Assembly: GCF_019634815.1 (NCBI RefSeq)
Contig: NZ_JAHCAP010000003.1
Location: 121,489 to 185,488, forward strand
Source: Dokdonella sp.
Lineage (GTDB): Bacteria; Pseudomonadota; Gammaproteobacteria; Xanthomonadales; Rhodanobacteraceae
DNA length: 64,000 nt
Direction: 5' to 3'
Shown here: positions 18,909 to 29,111 of the stretch, in pieces
How the letters are laid out: each line of letters begins with the position of its first letter
Numbering within the stretch: the stretch's first letter is position 1
Made by a program: the position numbers and the translations under genes
The notes under the pieces: model-generated
Databases searched by the model: none
Told to the model about the DNA's origin: nothing
Seen by the model: the letters and a program-made list of their open reading frames with translations, nothing else

Positions 18909-19132
18909 CGAAACTTCGGCTTTTGCGGCCGTGGGCACAAGCAGGCGGAAATTCGCACGGGCGCAGCTTGGTCGGAACGTCTTTCGCGGGGCTTTCACCC
19001 TGCGCGCGGTGGAACCGGGCCTCTCGAAGCTTGCAGCGACTGGGCTGGGGACGATCGTGTTGTCTTGGGGTCGGGCCTGTCAGATTCGCGCACTCAATGG
19101 CAGCCAAGGGACGGTGGAATGCGTCTTGCGGC

Positions 19133-19148
19133 TGGCACGGCAATTGCT
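19133..19148 (+). promoter_or_regulatory. Sigma-54 (RpoN) promoter
   Basis: TGGCAC at 19133-19138, five bases, then TTGCT at 19144-19148. With flanks it reads CTGGCACGGCAATTGCTT, which fits the RpoN consensus YTGGCACGNNNNTTGCW at every defined position. It is intergenic and faces the small ORF at 19186, putting the expected start of transcription near 19160. Sigma-54 promoters need an enhancer-binding activator; I did not identify its site. Confidence 0.8.
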
Positions 19149-19185
19149 TCGGAAGAAGCGGGGGATTGGCAAGAGCGAGACCGAC

Positions 19186-19347
19186 ATGAGCTACGACATT
19201 CTCAAGAGCCTCGGCCTGGAGCACATCGACACGCGTTCGCCGGACTTTCTGGAGACGCTTGAGCGCATGCAGCGTGAGGCCCTGCTGAGCCTGCAGTGCG
19301 AGGATCCGCGCCAGCCCGGCGAATCGTGCGAGATCCCGCGCCACTGA
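19186..19347 (+). CDS. Small 53-residue protein downstream of a sigma-54 promoter
   Basis: I do not recognise this protein. It has 53 residues, begins MSYDILKSLGLEH, has a likely amphipathic helix around SPDFLETLERMQREALLSL, and ends with a Cys-containing tail (QCEDPRQPGESCEIPRH, two Cys). It has no signal peptide or membrane segment. The frame is open further upstream, but the Met at 19186 is the first after the RpoN promoter and gives a short leader. The ribosome site is weak (GAG about 9 bp upstream). The next gene, maf, begins 114 bp later, so transcription could continue into it. Confidence 0.5.
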   Translation: MSYDILKSLGLEHIDTRSPDFLETLERMQREALLSLQCEDPRQPGESCEIPRH

Positions 19348-19461
19348 CGACGCTTGCGGGTGGCCTTTGCCGCCTTGCACCATTGGCGCGCCGGGCGGCA
19401 ATGCAATGCGCGCTATCTTAGGCAGCTTCGGCGCCGCTGCGCCGCTGCCAATCCCGAAACG

Positions 19462-20040
19462 ATGAACCATCGGTTGTTTCTTGCCTCGCGCAGCCCGCGC
19501 CGGCAAGACTTGCTGCGCCAGCTCGGACTGACCTTCCAGGTCCTCGACGTGGATATCGCCGAAGTGCGCGCGCCCGGCGAGGCGCCGCTCGACTACGTGC
19601 GTCGGGTTGCGCGCGAAAAGGCTGCCGCGGGATTGATGCAGGTGGCCGGTGTGGCTGGCGCGCTGGTGATCGGTGCCGATACCGAAGTCATCCTCGACGA
19701 CGAGGTATTCGGCAAACCAGTCGATTCCGTAGCTGCGATCGCAATGCTGGGGCGGCTGTCGGGCCGCTCGCATCAGGTGGCGTCGGCGCTGTGGCTGCTC
19801 GCGGCCGACCGCGAAGAATCCGCACTGCAGGTCTCCACGGTACGCTTCGATTCGCTCGAACCGGCTGCGATTGCCGCCTACGTTGCCACCGGCGAGCCGT
19901 TTGGCAAGGCTGGCGCCTATGCGATACAGGGGCGTGCGGCCGCCTTCATCCGGCACCTTGATGGCAGTCATTCCTCGGTCATGGGCTTGCCTCTGCGTGA
20001 AACCGCCCGGTTGCTTGCGCGCTTCGGGGTTTCACCCTGA
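19462..20040 (+). CDS. maf: Maf/YhdE nucleoside triphosphate pyrophosphatase
   Basis: A Maf-family enzyme that hydrolyses non-canonical or surplus nucleoside triphosphates (the YhdE branch acts on dTTP/UTP). The 192-residue form starts [18 protein letters not shown], the standard Maf N-terminus. Other conserved blocks are [26 protein letters not shown] and [16 protein letters not shown]. The YhdE subtype is suggested by sequence pattern and by the maf-rng-yhdP-tldD order, which matches E. coli. An upstream in-frame start would add 36 residues without similarity. Confidence 0.92.
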   Translation: MNHRLFLASRSPRRQDLLRQLGLTFQVLDVDIAEVRAPGEAPLDYVRRVAREKAAAGLMQVAGVAGALVIGADTEVILDDEVFGKPVDSVAAIAMLGRLSGRSHQVASALWLLAADREESALQVSTVRFDSLEPAAIAAYVATGEPFGKAGAYAIQGRAAAFIRHLDGSHSSVMGLPLRETARLLARFGVSP

Positions 20041-20145
20041 TGCCGCCGGATTGAGTGCAAGACCTCGCACGGCGCAGGATGGATTCGACAAGCAACCTGC
20101 CGGAAAGCTATAAACCGCATTCGAGTCCAGCGCCAAGTCCTTGCC

Positions 20146-21624
20146 ATGTCCGAAGAAATCCTGATCAACGTGACGCCACGGGAGACCCGCGTCGCGGTGG
20201 TCGAGAACGGCATGCTGCAGGAAGTCCAGGTCGAGCGGCCGACCCGGCGCGGCTACGTGGGCAACATCTACCGCGGCAAGGTGAGTCGGGTCATGCCCGG
20301 CATGCAGGCTGCATTTGTCGAGATAGGCCTCGAACGCGCCGCGTTCCTGCATGCATCCGACATCATCCGGCCGCAATTGCCTGCCGAGGAAAACGGTGAG
20401 GCGGCGACGCCCGCGCCGATGCCTGCGATCAATGAACTGGTCCGTGACGGTCAGGAAATCGTGGTTCAGGTCGTCAAGGACCCGATCGGCAGCAAGGGCG
20501 CGCGCCTCACCACCCACTTGTCGATTCCCTCGCGCCACCTCGTGCTGCTGCCTTACAGCAAGGCGCTCGGGGTGTCGGTGCGCATCGAGGATGAAGTCGA
20601 GCGCACGCGGCTCAAGGACACGCTCGCCGATTTGGTCGGCGAGGCACGCATGGGTTACATCGTGCGGACCAATGCCGAAGGCATGACGCGCGAGGCCTTG
20701 GAGGACGACATCGGCTACCTTGGCAAGCTGTGGGGCGCGGTGCAGGAATCGATGGCGCGCACGCGGGCGGGCGAGCGCATTTACGAGGAACTGAGCTTGC
20801 CGCTGCGCACGCTGCGCGACCTGATGCGGCCATCGATCGAGAAGGTGCGCATTGACTCGCGTGAAACGCTGGAGCGTGCGCAGCGTTTCGTTGGACAGTT
20901 CATGCCCGGGTTGGCCGATCGGGTGGAACATTACCCCGGCGAGCGTCCCATCTTCGATTTGTATGGCATCGAGGACGAGATTCAGAGGGCGCTGCGCAAG
21001 GAAGTGCCGCTCAAGTCGGGCGGTTACCTGATCGTCGACCAGACCGAGGCAATGACCACCATCGACGTCAACACCGGCGCCTTCCTCGGCTCACGCAATC
21101 TCGAGGAAACGGTGTTCCGCACCAATCTCGAAGCCGCGCAGGCGGCTGCGCGCCAGCTGCGGCTGCGCAACCTCGGTGGCATCATCATCATCGATTTCAT
21201 CGACATGACTGACGAGGAACATCAGCGTCAGGTGTTGCGCCAGTTGCAGAAGTCGATGGCGCGTGACCACGCCAAGGCGACGGTTTACGAAATGTCGCCG
21301 CTTGGGCTGGTGGAAATGACGCGCAAGCGCACCACCGAAAGCCTCGAGCGGCAGTTGTGCGAGCCATGCCCGGCCTGTTCCGGACGCGGCAGCGTCAAGA
21401 CCGCCGAGACGATCACCTACGAAATTTTCCGCGAAATCACCCGCGCGGTGCGCCAGTTCGAGTCGGCCAAGTTGCTGGTGCTGGCGGCGCCCAAGATCGT
21501 CAACCGCATCCTGGAGGAAGACTCGGCAGCGGTAGCCGAACTCGAAGAGTTCATCGGCAAGACCATCCGCTTTCAGCCCGAAGAGCACTACACCCAGGAG
21601 CAGTACGATGTCGTGCTGCTGTGA
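20146..21624 (+). CDS. rng: Ribonuclease G
   Basis: RNase G is an endoribonuclease for 16S rRNA 5' maturation and some mRNA decay. The 492-residue length is normal. The N-terminus (SEEILINVTPRETRVAVVENG) leads into an S1 domain with VGNIYRGKVSRVMPGMQAAFVEIG. The catalytic aspartates are Asp307 in TTIDVNTGAF and Asp350 in IIIDFIDMTDEEH. The zinc-link motif is EPCPACSGRGS. There is no long disordered C-terminal scaffold, so it is RNase G and not RNase E. It lies between maf and yhdP in the conserved order. Confidence 0.96.
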   Translation: MSEEILINVTPRETRVAVVENGMLQEVQVERPTRRGYVGNIYRGKVSRVMPGMQAAFVEIGLERAAFLHASDIIRPQLPAEENGEAATPAPMPAINELVRDGQEIVVQVVKDPIGSKGARLTTHLSIPSRHLVLLPYSKALGVSVRIEDEVERTRLKDTLADLVGEARMGYIVRTNAEGMTREALEDDIGYLGKLWGAVQESMARTRAGERIYEELSLPLRTLRDLMRPSIEKVRIDSRETLERAQRFVGQFMPGLADRVEHYPGERPIFDLYGIEDEIQRALRKEVPLKSGGYLIVDQTEAMTTIDVNTGAFLGSRNLEETVFRTNLEAAQAAARQLRLRNLGGIIIIDFIDMTDEEHQRQVLRQLQKSMARDHAKATVYEMSPLGLVEMTRKRTTESLERQLCEPCPACSGRGSVKTAETITYEIFREITRAVRQFESAKLLVLAAPKIVNRILEEDSAAVAELEEFIGKTIRFQPEEHYTQEQYDVVLL

Positions 21625-21693
21625 GCTGATTCGGCAGTGTTGCCGCGTGGCGCCTGATTCGACCGCTTCGGCTGCGGAGCGCCCCTGATCGTG

Positions 21694-24600
21694 ATGGTGC
21701 GCGCACGCCTGCGCCGCTTGCGCTTCGCCGTACTCGGCCTTGTCGCGAGCGTGGTGATCCTGCTCGGCGTGCTGGCCGGACTCACTCATCTGGCAATGCC
21801 CTGGCTGGCCAGTCACCCGCAGAGCGTGGCGCGCTGGCTGGGCGAGCGTCTTGGCCGCAGCGTGACAATTGGTCAGCTTCAAGGGGGATGGGTCGGCGGT
21901 GGCCCGCGGCTCGATCTCAAGGACGTGCGTATCGGCGGCGCCGATCCGGCGCAGGCACCAATCAGGATTCCCAGTGCGCAGCTCAGCTTCGATTTGCTCG
22001 CGCCGCTGCGCCGGGGGCGTGCCTTTTCCGAGTTCCATGTCGAAGGCCTCGATATGCAGCTGGTCAAGGAGGCCGATGCCTGGCACTTGCACGGGCTTGA
22101 CCTCGGCGACACGCAACCTCGTGCGGAGTCGTTTTCGATGGGCGCGCTCGGTGCCTTGCAGGTGAATTCGGCGCGCGTGCGCATCGAAGATGCGGCGCAT
22201 GGCCTGCAACTGGATTTGGTGGTGCCGGTGCTGCGGCTGGTCAATCACGGCGCCAGCACGCGCGTGTTGGCGCGGGTCGCGCCTCGCGCGGCCGAGGCGG
22301 CCATGCTCGATCTCGTTGCCGATCTCGATCCGGGGTCCAATTCCGGAACCGTGTACCTGGGCAGCCGCGATGTCGATCTCGCGGCGTTGCTTGGCACACT
22401 TTCACCCGGTGGCGTGCAGGTGACGCGGGGACGCGGCGTCGTGCAACTGTGGCTGGGCCTGAAGGGTGGTGTGCCTGAAAGTGCCCATGCACGCATCGAT
22501 CTGCGCAATGCCGGTTTCGCGGCAGCAACGCCGCTCAAGGCCGCCGCGAAGGTCGAAATCGCACCACGAGCAGCCTTCGATCGCCTGGGTCTGGTTGCGC
22601 GCTGGCAACGTGGCGATGCGGGATGGACGCTCGACGTCGCCAACTTGATTGCCACGGCTGAAGACAAGGGGCCGGTTGCGCGTTTGCGCATCGAGCGCCG
22701 CGACAACGGTGGCCAGCCCCAATGGATTGCGGTTGCGCGCGATTTGCCGCTGGAGCCCTTGGGTGCCTTGGCAATGCTCGCGCAGCCGTTGCCCGATTCG
22801 CTGCGCCAGTGGCTCTACCTGGCCCATCCGCGCGGACAGCTCGAGTCGGCGACGCTGCAATGGCGATCGGCCGAAGACCATGACCTGGATCTGCATGTGC
22901 GCTCCGCGGAAATCGCCGCGGCAGGCAGCGTGCCGGGCGTTGCGGCCCTCGACCTGGACGTATTTAGCGATGGCCAGGCGGTGTTGGTGCAGATCCCGGA
23001 GCAAGCCGCGCGCGTGAGCGTGCCCAAGGTGTTCCGCTGGCCGTTCGAGTTCACCCGGATTGGCGGCGATATCGACCTGCGACGCACTGATGCCGGCGCG
23101 TGGCGTGTCGAGACCGATGCGCTGGCCTTCGATGCCGTCGATTTTGGCGGCGAGCTGCGCGGGGGCGTCGAAATCACTGCGGGGCGGCGGCCGTTCCTCG
23201 ATCTGTATGCAGTCACGCGGCATGCCGATGTTGCTGCGGCCAAGCGCTTCTGGCCAGTCAACGTGATGCCGCCAACAGCGGTGGAATGGCTCGATCGCGG
23301 CCTGGTCGACGGCAAGGTCGTCGATGGTCGCGTTGCGTTCCGCGGTGATCTTGCCGATTGGCCGTTCCACAACCAGGCCGGCTATTTCATCGCCCGCGCC
23401 GAAGTCGATGACACCACACTGGTCTATCACCCGCAGTGGCCACGCGCGCAGGGCATCCATGCCGTGGCGCAATTCATCAACACCGGCATGCAGGTCGATG
23501 CCCAGGCCGGCAAGACGATGGGCAATTCGATCCAGTCGGCGAGCGCAACGATCGCCGATTTCGGCGATGTCCTGCTCGAGCTCGAAGTCAAGGCTGCGGG
23601 CAGCGCGGGCAATTTGCTGAACTTCCTGCGTGATACGCCAATCGGTCGGCGCTATGCCGAGCCGCTCAAGGATCTCGTTGTGGATGGCAAGTTCGATGGC
23701 GGCTTCAAGTTGGTTCTGCCGGTTCACGACACGCAGCAGATGACGCTTGTGGGCAACGCCGTGCTCAACGCACGCAAGCTCGAGCAGTTGCGTTACGACC
23801 AGCATTTCGTCGATGTCAGCGGCTCGGTGCGTTTCAGCCAGAGCGGTCTGGCCGCGGATCTGCTCGATGTCGGTTTCCGTGGCCGGCGCGCCAAGCTTTC
23901 GATCGACGTCGGCAGTTTCGTCGTCGATCCGGCGCAGGTGTTCGAGGCGCGCTTGTCCGGTCTGTTTCCCGCTTCCGAAGTGTTTGCCGACATGCCGGTG
24001 CTGGCGCCCGTGGTCGCGCGTCTTCGCGGTGAGTCGGTGTGGAACGCCCTGGTTTCGGTCGCGCCGCTGGACAGCGGCGAGGCGGCGGTACGACTGGCCA
24101 TCGACAGCAATCTGATCGGCACGGCGATCGATCTGCCGGCGCCGCTGGACAAACTCGCTGCTGCGAGCTGGCCGCTGCACATCGCTTTGAACCTGCCTTA
24201 TGCGGGTCAACTTGCCCAGGTGCAGCTTTTCGATCGGCTGGCGATCAGTGCGCAGTTGCCTGCAGACGACAAGGCCTTTGCAATGCGCCTGCGCTTCGGC
24301 GCCGGGGATGCGGGTGCGCCGCCGGCTGCCGGCATGCTCATCGATGGCCGCATCACCCAGTTCGATGCCGGTGGCTGGATTGCTCTGCTCAACGATGGTC
24401 AAACCGGTGCAGGCCTGCTGTTGCCGCAGGTCGATGTGCGCGCCGATGAGGCCTTGCTCGGCGGGCGCCAGTTCAAGGACGTTGGCTTGCACATCGACAA
24501 TTCGCTCACGGCCACGCGCGTCACGCTCGACGGGGCCGCGATTGCCGGCGAACTCGATTTTCCGCACGGCGCGGGCTCACGCGGAATCGTCGCCCGCCTT

Positions 24601-25506
24601 GCGCGCGTGCATTGGCCGGATGCGCCGCCCGGTGCCGCAGACGGCAGCATGATGGCCGCGGTGGCGCCCGCGTCGGTGCCGCCGATCGACCTGCAGGTCG
24701 AGGATTTCCGTCTGGGTGAAGCCATGTTCGGCAGGGCACGCTTCAAGAGCCATCCCGACGGATCGCGCATGGTCGTCGAATCAATCGAAACGCAGTCGCC
24801 GAACGTGAGCATGAAGGCGAGTGGTGAGTGGTCTGGCACTGCAGGGGCGAACCAGTCGCGCATGCAGATCCTGCTGCAGGCGCAAAGCCTTGGGCAGATG
24901 ATGGACGCGCTCGGCTATCCGGGGCTGATCGACGGCGGCAAGACGCGCGCCACCATCGATGCAAGCTGGCCCGGCCCGCCCACGGCCTTTGCCTTGGCCA
25001 ATCTCGACGGCAGTCTCGACATCGACATTGCCGAAGGGCGCATTCCCGACGCCCATCCCGGCGCCGGGCGCATCTTCGGTCTGCTCTCGATCACCGAAAT
25101 CCCGCGCCGCCTGAGTCTGGACTTCAGCGATTTCTTTCGCAGCGGCCTGAGTTTCAATTCGATCAAGGGCAAGTTCAATCTCGCCGACGGCAACGCCTAC
25201 ACCGACGGCCTGCATCTGGACAGCCCGGCCGCCGAAATCGTGCTCACCGGGCGAACCGGGCTGCGTGCCAGGGACTACGACCAGCGTCTGGATGTGCAGC
25301 CACGTGCCGGCGCGGCGCTGCCCCTGATCGGTGCTGCGGCCGGCGGTCCGGTCGGTGCCGCCGCCGGGCTGGTGGTGCAGGGGATACTCAACAAGCCGAT
25401 CAGCAAGGCAGTCGCGCGCCAGTACGTGGTGACGGGGAGCTGGGAAAAGCCGGTGTTCACGCCGGTGGCGGCAGCCCGACGCAAGGCGCCGGCAAAGAAA
25501 TCCTGA
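21694..25506 (+). CDS. yhdP: YhdP-family AsmA-like envelope protein
   Basis: YhdP belongs to the AsmA/TamB-like bridge proteins thought to move phospholipids between inner and outer membranes. The protein has 1270 residues, as expected for the family (TIGR02099). An N-terminal transmembrane anchor (residues about 10-35, [19 protein letters not shown]) is followed by a long beta-rich periplasmic region starting with [20 protein letters not shown]. The C-terminus contains [27 protein letters not shown], a glycine-rich segment typical of the family. GTG at 21691 directly precedes the ATG used here, and either could be the start. A GGAG lies 11-14 bp upstream. Confidence 0.92.
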   Translation: MVRARLRRLRFAVLGLVASVVILLGVLAGLTHLAMPWLASHPQSVARWLGERLGRSVTIGQLQGGWVGGGPRLDLKDVRIGGADPAQAPIRIPSAQLSFDLLAPLRRGRAFSEFHVEGLDMQLVKEADAWHLHGLDLGDTQPRAESFSMGALGALQVNSARVRIEDAAHGLQLDLVVPVLRLVNHGASTRVLARVAPRAAEAAMLDLVADLDPGSNSGTVYLGSRDVDLAALLGTLSPGGVQVTRGRGVVQLWLGLKGGVPESAHARIDLRNAGFAAATPLKAAAKVEIAPRAAFDRLGLVARWQRGDAGWTLDVANLIATAEDKGPVARLRIERRDNGGQPQWIAVARDLPLEPLGALAMLAQPLPDSLRQWLYLAHPRGQLESATLQWRSAEDHDLDLHVRSAEIAAAGSVPGVAALDLDVFSDGQAVLVQIPEQAARVSVPKVFRWPFEFTRIGGDIDLRRTDAGAWRVETDALAFDAVDFGGELRGGVEITAGRRPFLDLYAVTRHADVAAAKRFWPVNVMPPTAVEWLDRGLVDGKVVDGRVAFRGDLADWPFHNQAGYFIARAEVDDTTLVYHPQWPRAQGIHAVAQFINTGMQVDAQAGKTMGNSIQSASATIADFGDVLLELEVKAAGSAGNLLNFLRDTPIGRRYAEPLKDLVVDGKFDGGFKLVLPVHDTQQMTLVGNAVLNARKLEQLRYDQHFVDVSGSVRFSQSGLAADLLDVGFRGRRAKLSIDVGSFVVDPAQVFEARLSGLFPASEVFADMPVLAPVVARLRGESVWNALVSVAPLDSGEAAVRLAIDSNLIGTAIDLPAPLDKLAAASWPLHIALNLPYAGQLAQVQLFDRLAISAQLPADDKAFAMRLRFGAGDAGAPPAAGMLIDGRITQFDAGGWIALLNDGQTGAGLLLPQVDVRADEALLGGRQFKDVGLHIDNSLTATRVTLDGAAIAGELDFPHGAGSRGIVARLARVHWPDAPPGAADGSMMAAVAPASVPPIDLQVEDFRLGEAMFGRARFKSHPDGSRMVVESIETQSPNVSMKASGEWSGTAGANQSRMQILLQAQSLGQMMDALGYPGLIDGGKTRATIDASWPGPPTAFALANLDGSLDIDIAEGRIPDAHPGAGRIFGLLSITEIPRRLSLDFSDFFRSGLSFNSIKGKFNLADGNAYTDGLHLDSPAAEIVLTGRTGLRARDYDQRLDVQPRAGAALPLIGAAAGGPVGAAAGLVVQGILNKPISKAVARQYVVTGSWEKPVFTPVAAARRKAPAKKS

Positions 25507-25589
25507 CTCCGCGCCGGCTTGCCCCGACGCGGCTTGTGGCGCAGCATGCGCGCCCCCATGTTCGAGCCAACACCCGCAGCCTGCCTTCC

Positions 25590-27029
25590 ATGACCGATCT
25601 CATTCGCCTAGCCGAACATCAATTGCTCAGTCCCGGGGGCCTCGCCACGTCCGATCTCGATGCGATTTTCGCCCGGATCATGGGGCCGTCGATCGACGCC
25701 GCCGATGTGTACTTCCAGCATTCCCGCAGCGAGTCCTGGATGCTCGAGGACGGTATCGTCAAGGATGGCAGTCACTCGATCGAGCAAGGCGTTGGCGTGC
25801 GCGCGCTGTCGGGTGAGAAGGCCGGCTTCGCCTATTCCGATGAAATCATCCTGCCGGCCCTGATCGAGGCTGCCGGTTCGGCGCGGGCTATCGCGCGCGC
25901 CGGTGCGAACGGTGTGGGCAGGCCGCTCGCGATTGCGACCACGCGCGCGCTGTATCCACCAATCGATCCGATCGACACGCTCAGCAACGAACGCAAGATC
26001 GATGTGCTGCGCGAGGTCGACGCAATCTGCCGCAGCGCTGACCCGCGTGTCAGGCAGGTGATCGTGAGTCTTGCCGCCACGCTCGACACCGTGCTGATCG
26101 CCCATTCCGACGGCACGCTCGCGGCCGACGTACGACCGCTGGTGCGCATGAACGTGCAGGTGATCGCCGAGGCCGAGGGTCGGCGCGAATCCGGCAGCGC
26201 CGGTGGCGGTGGGCGCTACGGTCTGGAGGAACTGCTGGCCAACGGTCGTGCCCGGGCCTTTGCGCTGGAAGCGGTACGCGCCGCGCTGATCAACCTCGAT
26301 GCAGTGCCGGCGCCGGCCGGCAACATGACGGTGGTGCTTGGACCGGGGTGGCCGGGCGTGCTGTTGCACGAAGCGATCGGCCACGGTTTCGAAGGCGACT
26401 TCAACCGCAAGGGCACTTCTGCCTTTGCCGGGAAGCTCGGCGAGCGCGTCGCCGCCGACGGCGTCACCGTGGTCGATGACGGCACGCTCGCCGGTCGTCG
26501 CGGTTCGCTGTCGATCGACGACGAAGGCACGCCGAGCCAATGCACGGTGCTGGTCGAGAACGGCGTGATGAAGGGCTACCTGCATGACAAGCTCAATGCG
26601 CGCCTGATGGGCATGGCATCGACCGGCAATGGCCGGCGCGAGTCGTTTGCGCATCTGCCGATGCCGCGCATGACCAACACGTACATGCTGCCGGGCAAGT
26701 GCGATCCGGGCGAGATCATCGCCTCGGTCGAAAAAGGTCTGTATGCGGTCAACTTCGGCGGCGGTCAGGTCGACATCACCAATGGCAAGTTCACCTTCTC
26801 GGCCAGCGAGGCCTACCTGATCGAGAATGGCAAGATCACGCGACCGGTCAAGGGCGCAACCCTGATTGGCGCAGGCGCCGAGGTACTCAAGCGTGTGTCG
26901 ATGGTCGGCAACGATCTCGCGCTCGATGAAGGCGTCGGCGTGTGCGGCAAGGACGGCCAGAGCGTGCCCGTCGGTGTCGGCCAACCGACCCTGCGCATCG
27001 ATGCGATGACGGTGGGCGGCACGGCGTGA
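25590..27029 (+). CDS. tldD: TldD metalloprotease subunit
   Basis: TldD is the catalytic subunit of the TldD/TldE (PmbA) protease, which degrades unfolded peptides and matures microcins and CcdA. It has 479 residues. The metal-binding motif HEAIGH is at residues 260-265 within [14 protein letters not shown], with the downstream Cys in [11 protein letters not shown] chose [13 protein letters not shown] at 25590, which aligns with the family N-terminus. The yhdP-tldD order is conserved. Its partner pmbA lies 0.6 kb downstream, separated by the oppositely oriented darP. Confidence 0.95.
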   Translation: MTDLIRLAEHQLLSPGGLATSDLDAIFARIMGPSIDAADVYFQHSRSESWMLEDGIVKDGSHSIEQGVGVRALSGEKAGFAYSDEIILPALIEAAGSARAIARAGANGVGRPLAIATTRALYPPIDPIDTLSNERKIDVLREVDAICRSADPRVRQVIVSLAATLDTVLIAHSDGTLAADVRPLVRMNVQVIAEAEGRRESGSAGGGGRYGLEELLANGRARAFALEAVRAALINLDAVPAPAGNMTVVLGPGWPGVLLHEAIGHGFEGDFNRKGTSAFAGKLGERVAADGVTVVDDGTLAGRRGSLSIDDEGTPSQCTVLVENGVMKGYLHDKLNARLMGMASTGNGRRESFAHLPMPRMTNTYMLPGKCDPGEIIASVEKGLYAVNFGGGQVDITNGKFTFSASEAYLIENGKITRPVKGATLIGAGAEVLKRVSMVGNDLALDEGVGVCGKDGQSVPVGVGQPTLRIDAMTVGGTA

Positions 27030-27071
27030 GCCTGTCCAGGCGGCAGGCGTCGCAGCTTCATGACGCCCGAT

Positions 27072-27605
27072 TCAGTTCGGTGCCTGCTGTTCGCGCAGCA
27101 GGCGGAACAATTCACGACTGGCATGCGGCGGCCTGCCGGCCTTGCGTTCGGCACAGGCATTGCGGATCAGCTGTCGCAACTGCTGGCGGTCGATTGCGGG
27201 GTGTTCGGCAATGAAGTCGGCAAGCGCTTCGTCGCCGCCGTCGAGCAGGCGTTCGCGCCAACGCTCAAGCTGGTGCAATGCGGCAGCCTCACGCACAGCG
27301 CGGGTGCGGTCGTCGACGAGCGCGGCGCGGATTGCGGCGAGCTCCTCCTCGCCGAGCTTGCGCATCTGCTTGGCGAGGAACTGCTGCTGGCGTTTGCGCG
27401 CAATGTGCGAGGTCACCGCGCGCGTGCGTTCGACCTCGGCACGCAGTTCCTCGTCGAGCGGAACGCGCGCGAGTTGCGCCGGGCTCATGCGCGCGAGCGC
27501 TTCGGCCATGTGCAGCACGTCGAGCGCGTCACGGCGCAACTGGCTGCGGCTGGGGGAATCTAATGCCGGCGCACCGGCATCGGAATCAGAATCTGTATCG
27601 TGCAT
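27072..27605 (-). CDS. darP: DarP (YjgA), ribosome-associated 50S maturation factor
   Basis: DarP/YjgA (DUF615) associates with late 50S ribosome precursors. The 177-residue product is highly charged and helical. It begins MHDTDSDSDAGAP, an acidic N-terminus, then SRSQLRRDALDVLHMAEAL and LPxxxL-like segments typical of YjgA. Conserved features include AVTSHIARKRQQQFLAKQMRKL and the C-terminal ASRELFRLLRE. It is divergent from pmbA, as in E. coli, so the short intergenic space probably holds back-to-back signals. Confidence 0.9.
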   Translation of the reverse strand: MHDTDSDSDAGAPALDSPSRSQLRRDALDVLHMAEALARMSPAQLARVPLDEELRAEVERTRAVTSHIARKRQQQFLAKQMRKLGEEELAAIRAALVDDRTRAVREAAALHQLERWRERLLDGGDEALADFIAEHPAIDRQQLRQLIRNACAERKAGRPPHASRELFRLLREQQAPN

Positions 27606-27615
27606 CGGGATCTTC

Positions 27616-27628
27616 AGGAGTGACCGTG
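27616..27628 (+). promoter_or_regulatory. Ribosome binding site that fixes the pmbA GTG start
   Basis: AGGAG at 27616-27620 is five bases before GTG at 27626. This strong site supports the GTG start over the upstream in-frame ATG at 27563, which would run into the darP start. Confidence 0.75.
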
Positions 27629-28981
27629 AATTCGCATCTCATCGACAAAGATACCAGCTCGAACGAGCTTGACCGTCTGGCGCAGATCGCGCAGGACGTG
27701 GTCGCGCTGGCCAAGGCCAGGGGCGCCAGTGCCGCCGACGTTTCGGCGAGTATCGATCTGGGCCTGTCGGTCGGCGTGCGCCTGGGCGAGGTCGAAACGG
27801 TCGAGCGTACCCGCGACCGCGGTGTGTCGCTGTGCGTGTATTTCGGCAAGCGCAAGGGTTCGGCGACTACTGCCGACCTCGACCGTGCCTCGATCGAGCA
27901 GACGGTCGAACATGCCTGCGCCATCGCCCGTCACACCGAGGAAGATCCCGCCAACGGGCTCGCCGATCCGGAGTTGCTCGCGCGCAGCTTGCCCGATCTC
28001 GACCTCTGGCACCCGTGGTCGATCGAGCCCGAGGCGGCGATCGCGCTGGGCATCGAGATCGAGGAGGCCGGTCGCTCCTTCGATCGACGCATCAGCAATT
28101 CCGATGGCGCGGCTGTGCAGGTTGGCGCCTCGTTGATCGGCTACGCCAACTCCGATGGTTTCGTCGGCACCGAGCGCGGCACCCATCATTCGCTGTCGGT
28201 GGCGCTGATCGCCGAGGACAGTCAGGGCATGCAGCGTGACTACTGGTATGACACGGTACGTTGCGCCGCGGACTTCACCAGCGCCGCCTCGATCGGGCGC
28301 AAGGCCGCGCAGCGCACGTTGGCGCGGCTGGATGCGCGCCGACTGTCGACCCGCCAGTGCCCGGTGTTGTTCGTGCCCGAAGTTGCGCGCGGCCTGATCG
28401 GTCATTTCCTTTCCGCAGTCAGTGGCGGTGCGCTGTACCGGCGCGCGAGCTTCCTCGTCGACCATGTCGGCAAGCAGGTGTTGCCTGACTGGCTGCAGAT
28501 CGGCGAACGGCCTCACATCAGGCGCGGTCATGGCTCGACTGCATTTGATGGCGAAGGCGTCGCCACGCATGATTCCGAGCTGGTCACCGATGGCGTGCTC
28601 ACGCGCTACATCCTCGGCAGCTATTCGGCGCGCAAGCTTGGCCTGAAATCGACAGGCAATGCCGGCGGTGTGCACAACATCGTGGTTGCTCCCGGAAGCG
28701 AAGATCAGCAGGCGCTGCTGCGCCGCATGGGTACGGGGCTGCTGGTGACCGAACTCATGGGGCAGGGGGTTTCGCTGATCACCGGTGACTATTCGCGCGG
28801 CGCCAGCGGTTTCTGGGTCGAAAACGGAGAAATTGCCTACCCCGTTGAAGAGATCACGATTGCCGGGAACCTGCGCGAGATGTATGCCAACCTGGTTGCC
28901 GTCGGCAACGATGTCGATCCACGTTCGCACATCCTCACCGGCTCGATCCTGCTCGAACGCATGACGATCGCGGGCGATTGA
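27626..28981 (+). CDS. pmbA: PmbA (TldE) protease subunit
   Basis: PmbA/TldE is the non-catalytic partner of TldD. The 451-residue product starts (GTG) NSHLIDKDTSSNELDRLAQ and lacks the HExxxH motif, as expected. Family blocks seen: SADVSASIDLGLSVGVRLGEVE-like N-terminal segments, FSNSDGAAV-type ISNSDGAAVQV, SFLVDHVGKQVLP, LGSYSARKLGLKSTGNAGGVHN and TGDYSRGASGFWVENGEI. Its neighbourhood (tldD and darP) matches. No truncation is seen. Confidence 0.95.
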   Translation: MNSHLIDKDTSSNELDRLAQIAQDVVALAKARGASAADVSASIDLGLSVGVRLGEVETVERTRDRGVSLCVYFGKRKGSATTADLDRASIEQTVEHACAIARHTEEDPANGLADPELLARSLPDLDLWHPWSIEPEAAIALGIEIEEAGRSFDRRISNSDGAAVQVGASLIGYANSDGFVGTERGTHHSLSVALIAEDSQGMQRDYWYDTVRCAADFTSAASIGRKAAQRTLARLDARRLSTRQCPVLFVPEVARGLIGHFLSAVSGGALYRRASFLVDHVGKQVLPDWLQIGERPHIRRGHGSTAFDGEGVATHDSELVTDGVLTRYILGSYSARKLGLKSTGNAGGVHNIVVAPGSEDQQALLRRMGTGLLVTELMGQGVSLITGDYSRGASGFWVENGEIAYPVEEITIAGNLREMYANLVAVGNDVDPRSHILTGSILLERMTIAGD

Positions 28982-29009
28982 GGCCGGCACGGCGCGCGCC
29001 TGTCGCTCG

Positions 29010-29024
29010 ATAGTAACCATCTAT
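29010..29024 (+). promoter_or_regulatory. Possible OxyR-type site upstream of catalase
   Basis: ATAG-N7-CTAT (ATAGTAACCATCTAT) lies about 88 bp upstream of the catalase start. It matches the outer positions of one OxyR half-element (ATAGntnnnanCTAT) with one mismatch inside. I see no clear second half-element at the expected spacing, so this is suggestive only. Confidence 0.4.
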
Positions 29025-29111
29025 GATCGGCTTCAGAAGAATCAATTGTACTAATCGAGCGGATGTCTGCATTGTGGTCGCCACCTTCGACTGACACAGG
29101 CTGATCCCGCC

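Noticed and set aside
22402..24567. 721-codon antisense frame inside yhdP
   Set aside because: yhdP has the family features; the antisense frame does not.
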